A DNA stretch of 64,000 nt from Erythroxylum novogranatense (Eukaryota; Streptophyta; Magnoliopsida; Malpighiales; Erythroxylaceae), in contig CM057231.1 in assembly GCA_029891385.1 (NCBI GenBank), positions 21,669,300-21,733,299 on the forward strand, in the 5' to 3' direction. Below the pieces are notes generated by a model that saw only the letters and a list, made by a program, of their open reading frames with translations, was not told the origin of the DNA and ran no database searches. This document shows positions 11,808-23,060 of this stretch, in pieces. The stretch's first letter is position 1. Every line of letters starts with the position of its first letter. The position numbers were made by a program, and so were the translations under genes.

Positions 11808-12191
11808 TTGGGTAAACCCAAGCTCACTCTATACGGATATGTTCGAACCATGAAAATAAGATTTTCGGATTAATGGGTTGGTTTTCACTGGAAGCGTTGG
11901 TTTGTTGAGTAAACTCAAGGTCAACGTGGACTGAGGCGAAATTGGGTAGCATACATCAGATGTATGCGCATCAAAGAGTTGATACCCAATGTAAGTGCAT
12001 ACATCAACAAGTTGATAGCACTGATTGATAGTTGTGTCTAAGATGTAATTGGTATATCTGATACCTCCCGAGATATAAGGTGGCTTGTTGGATAAACCCA
12101 AGGTCATTCTTAATGTCGGTTATCGATGATACAATTGGTATGACCGATACCTACCGATTGACCTAATTTGTGGCTTGTTGGGTAAACCCAA
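11808..12191 (+). repeat. Four-copy TTGGGTAAACCCAA palindromic series
   Basis: Near-identical 14-mers at 11808, 11905, 12088 and 12178 lie in a longer conserved string (CTTGTTGGGTAAACCCAAGG). Spacings of 97, 183 and 90 bp fit a unit of about 92 bp with one member lost near 12000. Each core is an inverted repeat with a two-base centre. Confidence 0.85.
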
Positions 12192-12469
12192 GGTCACTCT
12201 TAGCAATGTCGGATATCGACCCACTAGGACATTATGTCACTTTGTTTCTCTGGATTCGTAAAGAGGGTTATGGATTCTAGGAAACTAGTGGGAGCCATAT
12301 GCATATCATGCAAGTCCTTATGATCATGCAGGCATTTCTATTCTATCATTCCTTCTCTCTATCGCGTTTAGGTTGATTGAAGAAGTTTTTCAGTGTGAAT
12401 TTTCGCTCTCTATTCTGGACTGAATTTTCTTGATTGGCTAAGGAATCTGAGAATTGTTCTTAGATCTGA

Positions 12470-13135
12470 GGAACTGGGATACGTCCTAGATGTTTCACTT
12501 CCAGTTGCACCTGCTGTCGATGCTTCTGATAAGGATCAGAAAGCATATTGTAAGCATATAAAGGACAGTGATATGGATACTTGCTTTATGCTTGCCTCGA
12601 TGTCACTAGAGCTGCAGGAGCAGCACGAGTCCATGGATGCTCACTCTATAGTATTTCATCTTAAGGAGCTGTTTGATGAGTAAGCTTCGATTCGAAAGGT
12701 TCGAGACCTCAAGGCTTCTCTTCACTATTAAAGATGGCTCCAGGATATCTGGCGTGCAAGTATGCCTCAAGATGAATGACTATATTGAGAGATTGGCCGT
12801 CTTAGGATTTGTAATGGATTATGAGTTAAGTAGAGACTTAATTCGGTTGGATTGTCGATGGTTATTCACGGTTTGTGATAAACTATCGATAAACCAAATA
12901 TCCACAACAATTCTCGAGTGATCAATCTGCTTTCATGACAAATGAAAGGTGCTATCAAGAGAGATAGCAAGTGCTAATGGTGGATGCTTCTTCTTCTAGT
13001 TCAAAGAAGAAAAGGCCAAGAAACCAAAGGAAGTGCCATCAAGGAAAACCAAAGATTCTCGCCCAAAAGGATTTTGCTTTTATTGTGGCAAGTCTAGCCA
13101 CCAGAGGCTAAACCGTAAAATCTATTCGAGTCCTT
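12470..13135 (+). pseudogene. Copia gag remnant
   Basis: Conceptual translation in shifting frames gives a Copia-type nucleocapsid protein. An alpha-helical gag body lies at about 12520-12780 (a run like KELFDE followed by a stop), and a decayed CCHC zinc knuckle at about 13071-13115 reads CFYCGKSSHQRLNRK; the last metal ligand is lost. Stops and frameshifts interrupt it repeatedly. It would package element RNA in an active copy; this one cannot. Confidence 0.75.
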
Positions 13136-15990
13136 GAAGCGAAGAAGGCATCGATGCCTCTACTCCTTCAATTATGTTTGTCATTGAGGTTAATACTATT
13201 CTGATCAAAACATATCGGTATTAGATACGGTTGTGGCTCATACATATGAAATGATATGGGCCTCGTGAGCGATGAGCGACTTCATAAAGGAGAACTAGAC
13301 CTTTGTGTAGGTAATGGAGCAATAGTTGCTACATTAGCCGTAGACACTTATGTCTTGTTCCTCCCTAGTGGGCTTATATTCAAATTGGATGATTGTCATT
13401 TTGTACCTGTTTTAAACAAAGAACATATTGTATGTTTTATGTTTAAATAGAGCTGATTTCCATTGGACTTTTAGTAGCAATGGTTGTTCTATTAGTTCGA
13501 ATGGAATGCTCTATGGTACTCGTACATTAGACAAAGAATTGACATATGAGATATGTCATATCCAGTTATGAATGTCAATGATGCGAAAAGACATAATCGA
13601 GATAATTTAAAATCAACTTACTTATGGCATTGTCGGCTTGGCCATATAAATGAGACACGCATCGCTAAGCTCCATAAGAGTGGATGTTTAGGGTCATTTG
13701 ATTATGAATCATATGACACATGCGAATCTTGTTTATTAGGCAAGATGACTAAGTAATCCTTTAAGGGAAGGGTGAACGCGTGAATGGAATATTAGACCTA
13801 ATACATTCGGATGTATGTGGTCCGATGTCCATCTATGCCAGAAGTGGTTGTCTTTACTTTATTACTTTTATCGGTGATTATTCACGATATAGGTACAGAT
13901 CTGTAGAGATACAAATCAAGCGCTTGAAACGCTCAAATAATTCGAAATGAAGTAGAAAACTAACTTGGTAAAAGTATGAATACATTACGATCGATCGTGG
14001 TGGAAAATGCTTAGACCAACAGTTTTGGATTATCTCGTAGATAATGGGATTTTATCTCAAGACACTCCACCTGCACGCCGCAGCACAATGGTGTGGCTGA
14101 AAGGAGATATCGAACCTTGTTAGACATGGTGCGATTGATGATAGGTTTTGCACAGTTTTGGGAATATGCGCTCAAGACAGCTATTTACTTGTTAAACAGA
14201 GTTCCATTAAAGACAGTTGATGTTACTCTATATGAGATATGGACTAACTGAAAGCCCTATCTTTCTCATCTGAAAGTTTGGGGTTGTCCTGCTTATGTGA
14301 AGCGGACACAGTCAGATTAGCTTGATGCAAAATCTGACAAGTGTTTGTTCGTGGAATATCAATTCTACCTTGCTGAGGAACAAAAGTTGTTTGTTTCCAA
14401 GCATGCTGTTTTCTTAAAGAAAGAGTTTCTTTTACAAGAGGACAGTGGGAGCAAAGTTGAACTTGGAGAAGTTCAAGATGCTCGAACAAACATAGATCAA
14501 TCGCTCAATCAAATCAGAACTCATATAGATGAGGTAACAGTTCAACCTTCTACTACACACGAATTTCGTAGGTTAAGTAGGATACGCACTGTTCCCGAGA
14601 GATATGAATTTCTTGTAAGTGAACAGAATGGCGTATTGCTCATATGTGATGATGCGCCTACTACCTATGAACAGGTTCTGAAAAGTTCAGAGTCTGGAAC
14701 ATGGCTTTGTGCCATGAAATTTGAAATGGATTCCATGTATGAAAACCAAGTATGGACTTTGGTTGTTACACCTGAAGGGATAAAACCCACAGGGTGCAAA
14801 GGAGTTTTCAGAAGAAAACCAACATGAATGGTAATTTGATTACCTATAAAGCAATGCTTAAATCCATTAGGATACTCCTAGCCATTGCCACTCATTATGA
14901 TTATGAGATATGGCAAATGGATGTGAAGACAGCTTTCCTGAGAGGAAATCTACCCGAGGATATGTATGACACAACCTGAGGGCTTCACTTCCATCGATGG
15001 CGAAAAGGTATGCAAGCTTCAGAAATCCATGTTTGGATTGAAGCAAGCATCCAGGAGTTGGATTATCCGTTTTGATGAGTCAATCAAAGAGTTTGATTTC
15101 TCACAAAATCCGGATGATCATTGTGTGTATAAGAAGGTTAATGGGACTGCAATCGTATTCCTTGTGTTGTATGTAGATGACATACTGTTACTAGGAAACG
15201 ATGTCTCTATGCTGCAATCAGTTAAAATTTGGTTGTCCAATCAATTTGCGATGAAAGACCTTTGTGAAGCGACTTATATCCTTGGGATATAGATTTATAG
15301 AGATAAATCAAAAGGTTGCTTGGTCTTTCACAATCATCGTACATAGATGAGATGCTAAAGAGGTTTAGCATGGAACAATGTTATGACGAGGTCCGATGTA
15401 TCGTATGCTCTAAGTGTTACGGCGCGATACCAATCGGATCTGGTGAGGGTCCCTGGGTGGCTGTCAAGAATATCCTCAAGTTCTTGCGAAGCACTAAGGA
15501 TGTTTTCTTGATCTATGGAGATGGAAATCTCCAAGTAAGCGGGCATTTAGATGCAAGTATTTAATCTGATAAGGATAATTCTGAATCACAATCAGGTTAT
15601 ATACATTCACACTGAATAGCGTGGCGGTCAGTTTGAAAAGTTCCAAACAAGAGAGGATCGCCGATTCATCAACCGAGACAGAGTACATTGCCGCATGAGA
15701 TGCGCAAGGAAGCGGTTTGGATCGAAGTTCATTATCGAACTTGATCCGGTCCCTAGGCGTGATGGGCCCATAGGATTGTATTGTGATACAATGGGGCTAG
15801 TCTTGCAGCAAAGGAACCAAGGTCTTATCGACGATCCGAACTCGTGATTACCGATTCGGAGATCATTAGTCGAGATGATATCCCGATAGAGAGAATTCCC
15901 AGAGCAAAGTGTTGTTGTTACGTTGACAAAGCCATTGTCACAGGAGAATTGTGATTCTCATGGACTCGCTTATGGTATTAGATACTAAGG
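13136..15990 (+). pseudogene. Copia pol remnant (protease, integrase, RT, RNase H)
   Basis: Segments in order: a degraded protease region (13250-13450); a GAG-pre-integrase zinc finger (13553-13756, with LWHCRLGH and CESC); an integrase core in broken frames (13790-14330, with HSDVCGPM near the start and GVAERR later); the inter-domain region (14345-14660); reverse transcriptase (14690-15300, with QMDVKTAFL, FGLKQASRSW and catalytic YVDDILL near 15170); and an RNase H tail with TEYIAA near 15680. At least eight frame breaks separate them. The order integrase before RT is diagnostic of Ty1/Copia. Confidence 0.88.
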
Positions 15991-16004
15991 CGATTGGCTT
16001 TAGG

Positions 16005-16018
16005 TCAAGTGGGAGATT
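16005..16018 (+). other. Copia polypurine tract
   Basis: TCAAGTGGGAGATT abuts the 3' LTR and matches the plus-strand priming tract common in plant Copia elements. Its last four bases, GATT, reappear just outside the 5' LTR. Confidence 0.8.
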
Positions 16019-17957
16019 TGTAAGTGATAAGTCGATTTATACCATGTGTAAGTCGACTTACACATGTTCGTACCGATAAGTCGACTTGTTCATTGGATAA
16101 GTCGACTTGTTCAAATCGATCGTTTATTTGTGCCCTAAAGGCAATCCCTTTAGCGCGTTTTATTCAAAGTCGTGTGCGGACTTTATGAATAAATAAAGAA
16201 AAGGCATTATTCATTAATTTGATATTCATAAACATTGTTTATGAATTGATTGAATCTTTAATCGAATTAATGAAGTCCATGATATATGACATAGCATGAA
16301 GGAAATTATGATGTGTTCATACTTCGAGATTCCTATCATGTGCAATTATGTCAAGATCTAAATTCTCCTAGTCATAGGATTAATGAGACTGGACATCATT
16401 AATCCGGATAGACTAGCACATGTCATATTCCTCGATTGGATCAAGCGGTGGATCTCGTAAACCGTAAATATGAGATATTTAGAATTGACATGTGACGCTT
16501 ACTAGCAGTAGTGAGTTCATTGGATGACCGCCATGAGATCATCACATGGATATCTTATCTAAGTGTCGTTGATAATCTCATCATAAGAATGGTGCAAGTA
16601 TCCTTAGACTTGAGGTACTCAAGGATATCTTGATATCGATCCCGTGCTTTGACTCCATTCCTTGTTGCCTTCCGGAGGTAACTCATAGGGTGGTGCTTGG
16701 GTACACTTGAGGTATTCAAGATAATTGAGTAGCCAATAAAGGATTCACCACTTCGGATTAGCGAAGAGATACCCACGGCCTCTTGTCGGGATCATTACTA
16801 AGGTGGCAAGATGTATGTCATGAAGAGTGTCTTCATTGACATATAAAGTAATGAGTCCCGTGACGAGAACTTATATCACTGGGCTAGACTCGGTCTAATG
16901 AGAGTTGACACTTTGACCATACTCATAACCAAGTGGGGTATAGGATGGTGAAAGGACGAATTGCACCAGTAATTGTTACATGGAAGGGTTCGTGATCGGT
17001 TCGTGATGAATACATCAAACCGATTACTTTCCGATCAATTGGGGGTCATGACGTGTTGCTAGATACCGCCATGACTTGCTCAGATTAATTGTTAATCTAA
17101 GTGGCCAATATAACCGGAGCCTAAAGGGTCACACGATAAGAGTGTTTCAGAGAATCAGAAATAGTAATTGGACGAGTTCCAATTATGGAGAGCATTAGGA
17201 TTAAATGGATCCCGATGAGATTGGGATATGTCCCGATGAGATCGCGATATCAATATTGCTAAGAAAGGTTTCCCGAGTCGTCTCAAAGATCGGGGCCCTA
17301 GAGGATGGTAGAGGGACCAATTCCAGTGTGTTGGACCACTTCAGTAATATATATACATATATATATATGATTAATTAAGTAATTAATTAATTAGTATATA
17401 TATATATATGCATGAAACGTGGAGGATGGAGGAGAGGAGGTAGGAAGCTTCCAAAAGAAGCTTAGTCATCATCTTTTATTAAATTGCAAAAGGACAAAAT
17501 AAGAGAGGATGAAAGATGAGTTTCGGATGGCTTATAAAAGAAGAAGGAAAAATGGTTTTTCTTGCTTCTTTGAAGATGATCTTCGTAGGTCTAAGAAAAG
17601 AAGAGAAAGGTTTTATGAAAACCTAAGAAAAAGTGTTTTCTCTCTTCTTCATCTTCATCCAAGGCTCTCTCCTCCAAGCTTCTTCTTCATCTCTTCAACG
17701 TGATTCAAGCTCTCCAGGACAGAGGTAGGCTCTAGCAGGCTTTAATCTGTTCTAGCTATTCCCGGGTCAAAGGGGTTTGATCCGGTTAGATTTTCTGATC
17801 TCTGCGTGGATCACCTTTAGAGATAGTCTCTTTTGGCTATTTAGGTTGATGTCTTCATACCGATACCTGGATCCTGGGATTCGGGAAAGTCCTGGGAACA
17901 AAAATTTTTGTTTTCCACTGCCGGTACATGTGATGTACCTCCCGGGATTTTCCTACA
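16019..17957 (+). repeat. Copia 3' LTR
   Basis: 1939 bp, same ends as the 5' LTR, followed by GATCT (17958-17962). Its first 1.3 kb differ from the 5' LTR by frequent 1-3 base indels, while bases 17409-17957 differ at only about four positions. Confidence 0.92.
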
Positions 17958-18741
17958 GATCTTAGTCAATCAGATCACATCACCTCGTATTATACTAAGA
18001 AGGGAGAATATTTAAAAACGTATACAAGTTATATAATTTATCTACTTTTTTGTGTGCAAAGGAAAGTAAAATACAAGAGAATTAAACTAACATTTGAAGT
18101 CTTGTGGATATGCTACCCCCATGTTGTCTTCTTTCAGTTGCAAGCATATAGCTTGCAGTGGAGAGTGGTGGATTTGAAGTAGAGCATTGTCTACTAAATC
18201 AATATATACATTATCATGACTTAATTGAACTTAACTTTTATGAATAGTTGTTAAGACTGATTCAATGCAAAGAAACATAAAAAGTAACCATTAGAGGAAT
18301 GAATACACATCAAGGTTTGTAAAAATCCAAAGCAATGTTAAGAGCTCTGTCAATTTACTTTTCATTGATAAACGAAGGAAAATCTGTAAAAGTAAAATCA
18401 GTGATTTTGGGAGGCATAAAATAAGTTCTTTAGTAGGGATTATTCAGTCACTTTCACTGCAATAATGAATGATATTGGGCTATGGGCCTATGGCCTATGA
18501 GGGTGATTGACCGAAGCCTATAACTTGCAGACAAAGAACAAAATGTTTTTTTTTCTTTAGTTTCTTTGTATGAGACCTTCTTTTTGCATGTGCTTTAGTT
18601 AATTCCACATATCATTAATCAGCTGCTATCGTCTTCGTAGCTTACAATAGTCAGAAAATAAATGTACACTTATTAGTTTGTGAATATCAGAGATTCTTTG
18701 CTGATTGTTAACTCTTTGCAGACAGTAATTTATTACCAAAC
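17958..18741. other. Flank and leader of the Harbinger cluster, no gene seen
   Basis: Resumed pre-insertion sequence (17963 on), AT-rich, with no recognised coding content. A pyrimidine tract at 18540-18560 and the sequence up to 18741 may be intron or 5' leader of the transposase gene. Confidence 0.5.
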
Positions 18742-20135
18742 ATGGATAACAAGGTTCGTGAAGCAATGTTACAGTGTTTGACTTTTCTTGATGTTTGGAA
18801 TGGGCAGTTGGAATTAATGAAAGTGGTAATATTGGTAGTGTTGGCAGTATACAAAAGAAAAAGGAGGAGGAGTGACAATGCATTAGGAATTAGGGCATTG
18901 ACAGTGCCAAGTAGGCAAGCTAATATAGATAAGATTTTGCATGAGGGTGATAGGAATAGCCAGTGGGATTTAAGGATGGACTTACGTACATTTGCAGTGT
19001 TATGTGAAATGCTTCAAGTCCACGGTAGGTTGACGAATACTGGTCATCTTCCTATTGAAGAAAAAGTGTTAATCTTCCTAAGAATATTAGCACAAAATGA
19101 ATCTAATAGAGTGTTACAAGTAAGGTTGATGAGATCGGGAGAAACAATAAGTAGAGCCTTTCATAGCGTGTTGAAGGCCATACTAAGGCTTCAACATTTG
19201 TTGTATGTGAAGCCCAGTCCAATCCCAGATGATTGCACTGACTCTAGATGGAAATGGTTTAAGGTTAGTAAACTTTGTTAGCTAGAACAAATTGTGTAAT
19301 ATCACAATTGTAAAAAACTTAACTCTAACTTTGTTTTCCTGAAATTTTGTTGAAAGGGTTGCCTTGGTGCTTTAGATGGGACATACATAGATATTACAGT
19401 TCCCCAAGCAGACAAACCCATATACAGAGGTCGGAGAGGGAAAATATGCACAAATGTGTTAGGGGTGTGTGATAAGAACTTAAACTTTATTTATGTTCTT
19501 GCGGGATTGGAGGGTTCAGCATCGGACTCAAGGGTTCTGCACGATGCTGTTACGAGGCAGAATGAGCTTCAAGTGCCACGGGGTATGTAACCTCTGAATT
19601 ATACACAACTTTCAAAAGTAGCACACATGTTTGATGATAGGTATGCACAATAGTAATAGTGTCTTCTGTGTTTAGGAAATTACTACTTATTCGATGCTGG
19701 CTATACCAACGGTCCTGGCTTTCTTGCACCTTTTAGAGGCACAAGATACCATATTCAAAAGTGGGTAAGAGATGGAAGGGCACCTAGAAACCGAGAGGAG
19801 CTCTATAATAAGAGACACTCATCTGCAAGAAATATAATTGAACGTGTATTTGGGCTACTGAAAAAAGATGGAAAATCCTAAGAACTCCATCTTTTTATTC
19901 AACAACCACTCATGTGCACATAATTCTTGCATGCACCCTTTTGCACAACTTTATTAGGTTACATATGAGTGCTGATCCAGCTGAGCAGACTGATCTTGAA
20001 GCTGAGGATATGTCAATTGGGGAAGATGCTTCCTTGCCTGAAACTATTGACCGTGTTGAGACAAGTAATGAATGGAGTCAATGGAGAAAGGAATTAGCAG
20101 CGAACATGTTTGATGAATGGAGAAGCAACAATTAA
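18742..20135 (+). pseudogene. PIF/Harbinger DDE transposase, one frameshift
   Basis: Three exons fit GT-AG rules: 18742-19263, 19357-19582 and 19676-20135. The spliced product is a PIF/Harbinger transposase of the DDE endonuclease (DDE_Tnp_4) type. An N-terminal helical DNA-binding region ends in HDSRWKWF-like context (here DSRWKWFK). The catalytic triad is D181 in GALDGTY, D231 in GSASDSRVL and E305 in NIIERVFG, numbered on the spliced frame. Exon 3 loses frame at the A run 19861-19866, where one base is missing relative to the conserved continuation; the C-terminus (from about 19890, ACTLLHNFI onward) is in the next frame and ends at 20135. In this family the nuclease cuts and pastes DNA together with a Myb-like partner, which lies 300 bp downstream. 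A base-calling error in the homopolymer could equally explain the shift. Otherwise intact. Confidence 0.88.
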
Positions 20136-20451
20136 ATTGTGAACTTCCTTTCAGAGTATTAGTTTTTAGATTAGTGAATTGCGGGATTCATTTTGTGAGG
20201 CTTTAATTGTAACTGAATTGAGGAATTGTTTATCATGTGTATTTCTGTTGTTGGATTTGAATGAAACTGAACATGAGAAGACAATTAAATTTATTTTACG
20301 GATGTGTTGAACCTTCAAAATAGCATGTTACTGCAAATTGAATATTATATAAATCATAATCTGGAAATTGCTATCAATTTATTTTGCTTAATAACATTTG
20401 CTCAATGGTTGGCACGTTGTGGAATTGCTGACATTGCGTGGTTTAGGTGCA

Positions 20452-21427
20452 ATGTCAAGAATATGGACTGACAGTGAAACGGATGCATTTGTGACCTTAA
20501 TGGAGGAGGCTATGATGGCTGGTTACAGGGCAGATAATGGACAATTCAAGCCCGATGCTTTCCAAATACTTGCTCGTCAGATGGTGGAGAAGTTTCCTGA
20601 GTGTGGGATTGATAGGAGACATGTGAAAAATAAGCTGAAGAGGTTAAAAGATAAATATCAGACGGCTTTTGACATGTTAAATTGCAATGGCTTTGGTTGG
20701 AATGAGTCCAAGCAATGCGTAGTGGTTGATAGCAAGCAAGACCTTGATGAATGGATGCGGGTAATTCTTTGCTTATTGTTGATTGTTTTTAAAAGTGTCC
20801 GAATAATCATATGTAATCTGTGGTGACGTTTTTTTATGTGTATTCCAGAGGCACCCAAACAAGTACTACACTCCTGGGAAGCCATTCCCATTGTACCCAA
20901 GACTTGAATTTGTTTTTGGGCGGGACAGAGCCAATGGTGGAAGGGCTCAAAATGCAGCTGATGCTGTTGACTTTCTTGATGATGGTGAAACAGAAGGCGA
21001 AGCCCCCGCAAATGAACCAACTTTTGATGACCCTTTTGATGAACCAACCCCACAAACAACTCCTACTCTGACAAGTTCAGCCCATGTCTTCCCCTCTGTC
21101 GCATGTTCCAACAACGGTCTGGGTAATGAACAAAACAAAGGGAAACAGAAGATGAGGGATAGCGAAGCGCTGGAAAGCCTTGCAGCATCATTTGATCGTG
21201 CCATTAACACTAGCAAAGAGAATGCTAGGGTTATTGCAGACGCAATTGTAGGAATGCAAGGAGCTAAGTTGGGTGAAGAGCTCCATAAGTTGGGCTTCGC
21301 AGTTGACGAAATTGTCAGGGCTGGGAAGATATTCAGGAGGCATGCTGAGTTAAGGACTATGTTCTGGGGTTTACCAGCAGAAGTTAAACATGCTTATGTT
21401 AGGAGCCTTTTAGATGATGACATATGA
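20452..21427 (+). CDS. Myb/SANT-like DNA-binding partner of PIF/Harbinger
   Basis: Two exons (20452-20760 and 20849-21427) joined by an 88-bp GT-AG intron give about 295 residues. An in-frame upstream ATG at 20398 is possible; I chose 20452 because MSRIWTDSET starts the conserved domain. Residues 5-125 form a Myb/SANT-like (Myb_DNA-bind_3) fold: W at the start, the KNKLKRLKDKYQ helix, GFGWN, and after the splice HPNKYYTPGKPFPLYP and FVFGRDRA. The middle is acidic and Pro/Thr-rich, and the C-terminus is helical. In PIF/Harbinger elements this protein carries the transposase to the nucleus and the transposon ends. It follows the transposase in the same orientation, as expected. Both exons are open without damage, unlike the transposase. 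Confidence 0.85.
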
Positions 21428-21605
21428 CTTGCTGTATTATTTCTTTAATTTGCATGGTGATGGAAGTTGGTACATGTGAACTTGAATGATGGATGTTTGA
21501 ACAATTATCTTACTTATGAATGTTTGGTTTACTTACTATTTATTGTTTGTCATTTTCCTGCGTGTATGGATGATGATAATATGATTCTTTTTCAGGTTCT
21601 AAAAT

Positions 21606-21972
21606 ATGGGCCGATACAATTTTTATGTGGTCTTTGTTGGACGTGAAGTTGATATTTTTACCAATTGGGATGATGTCAGAGAAGCGACTGAGGGGTTTCC
21701 AAATGCTCGATTCAAGGGGTATCAGACATTGGATGAAGCACAAAATATTTTTGCCACGGGCTCATATAGCTCGGATCAACGCAGTAGACATTGTCCCCAC
21801 CGCCAATGCACCCTCCTCCTCTATGTCGACTCCAGTCCCACAACCAACAAATGAACAACTCAATGCAGTTGCCTCTTTGCAGACAAACACAGAATGGGCT
21901 CATGACTTCTTACTCATAGTCATTGGCGTCATTTTGGGAATGATTATTCAAAACATTATTAATAAATTCTAA
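21606..21972 (+). CDS. RNase H1-type hybrid-binding domain ORF with C-terminal membrane segment (frame break)
   Basis: The first frame (21606-21854) opens with about 50 residues resembling the RNase H1 N-terminal hybrid-binding domain, the fold also found in caulimovirus viroplasmin. It has YVVFVGRE, a conserved W in NWDD, then RFKGY and a DEAQNIF helix, which correspond to the RNA/DNA-contacting W, F and K of that family. An overlapping +1 frame (ending 21972) supplies a polar Pro/Ser/Thr linker and a hydrophobic segment (about 21904-21960, FLLIVIGVILGMII), then NKF and stop. The natural product is probably domain-linker-membrane anchor, with one frame break near 21760-21770. A 3' splice site (TTTTTCAG at 21595) lies 10 bp before the ATG, so it may be a downstream exon. 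It is 179 bp after the Myb-like gene. No catalytic RNase H domain follows. Function unknown. Confidence 0.6.
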
Positions 21973-22149
21973 GGCCTTTATGTATGATGAACCAATTATG
22001 TTATTATGAACAGTAATGTTTAAATGTCTTTTTTCAATGAATGTTGAACTTATCATATAATTACTTATATGAATATATGTTGAAGCTATTATGTAATTAA
22101 TTCTATTTTAATGCTTAGATGATGTATATGAATGTATGTTGACCCTATT

Positions 22150-22366
22150 GTTGCTAATTTTGTATTGAATATCATTAATATTATTATTATTATTATTGGT
22201 CCAAAATTATTATTATCAATATTATTATAATATATTTCTTATTACAATTATTATTATTCTTATTATTAAATGTATTATAAACTTTGTTTTATTTATTATT
22301 TTATGATTATTATTAACAATAATTTTGTATTAGTTATTGTTATTATTAATCGTATTAATAAATTTG

Positions 22367-22422
<56 letters not shown>

Positions 22423-22426
22423 GCTA

Positions 22427-22457
<31 letters not shown>

Positions 22458-22845
22458 CAATGACATTAATTTTGTATTAAATATTGTTATTTTAATTAAA
22501 TTATTAATGTTATCGTACATTTGTTTATTTTACAAATTTTAATTTTTTATTATTATTAGTACCGCATCCATTTTCTCTTTACAACCGATATTACGGTAAT
22601 AAAATTATTATTATGTATAATTATTATTATATATAATTTGTATTTATTATTATTCAAAATTATTATTATTAAACATTTTTTCACTTATTTATGTTTGGTT
22701 ATTATTATTTTGTTATTACAATATTTATAAAATTATTATTAATGTTATTCGTGATTAATTTGAAATTGTTATTATTATTCTAAGTTAATTTTTAACTAAT
22801 ACAAATCATTCATAGTAAAAGTATCAATAAATTACATATTTCTAA
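22150..22845. repeat. TTA/ATT-rich microsatellite region
   Basis: Uninterrupted ATT repeats span about 22371-22421 and 22431-22456, set in about 600 bp of degenerate TTA/ATT sequence. Isoleucine-only frames read from it on both strands are artefacts of the repeat. Confidence 0.95.
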
Positions 22846-22859
22846 TCATATTAAGGACT

Positions 22860-23060
22860 GAGAGGCATATTAAATCATTTGCATTATATTTGTTCTCGTC
22901 CCTCGCAACCAAACACATTCGTCGCCTCAAGATGAGCAGTTTTATCTGCTCACAACCACAACCAAACACCCTCTCTGCTCTAGTTTACATTTTGCTCGTC
23001 TTATTCTATTTTATTCAGAATCATCAAGACAAAGAACCAAACGTAGATAGATCATGGGGT
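22860..23060. other. Possible right end of Harbinger cluster
   Basis: Base composition changes abruptly here. The motif AACCAAAC occurs three times (near 22909, 22972 and 23036) and is the complement of GTTTGGTT, common at PIF/Tourist ends. A small hairpin, GAGCAG/CTGCTC, lies at 22934-22951. No clean terminal inverted repeat with a TWA duplication could be matched to the left side, so this is a candidate only. Confidence 0.25.

Larger units (their letters stand above)
10268..12450 (+). other. Long untranslated leader of the Copia element
   Basis: About 2.2 kb between the primer site and gag with no domain-bearing frame. It includes the palindromic AAGTCGACTTGT array (11378-11605) and the TTGGGTAAACCCAA series (11808-12191). 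The short frames in it are by-products of the repeats. Confidence 0.7.
8322..17957 (+). mobile_element. Full-length, coding-dead Ty1/Copia LTR retrotransposon
   Basis: The element is about 9.6 kb. It has paired LTRs beginning TGTAAGTG and ending CCTACA, a tRNA-iMet primer-binding site at 10256-10267, a polypurine tract before the right LTR, and a target duplication GATCT. Domain order is gag, protease, integrase, reverse transcriptase, RNase H, which defines Ty1/Copia. The coding region carries many stops and frameshifts and cannot make a polyprotein. A long leader of about 2.2 kb between the primer site and gag holds two short-motif arrays. The lineage is not determined; the large LTR and long leader exclude the compact Ale-like groups by size alone. 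Confidence 0.93.

Noticed and set aside
21606..21854. Integrated caulimovirus fragment
   Set aside because: Only the short hybrid-binding fold resembles viroplasmin; no other viral gene is adjacent, and the fold is also cellular (RNase H1).
22270..22542. Isoleucine-rich frames on both strands
   Set aside because: They are translations of the ATT/TTA microsatellite.
22860..23060. Definite right terminus of the Harbinger element
   Set aside because: AACCAAAC strings are present, but no matching inverted end with a TWA duplication was found on the left.
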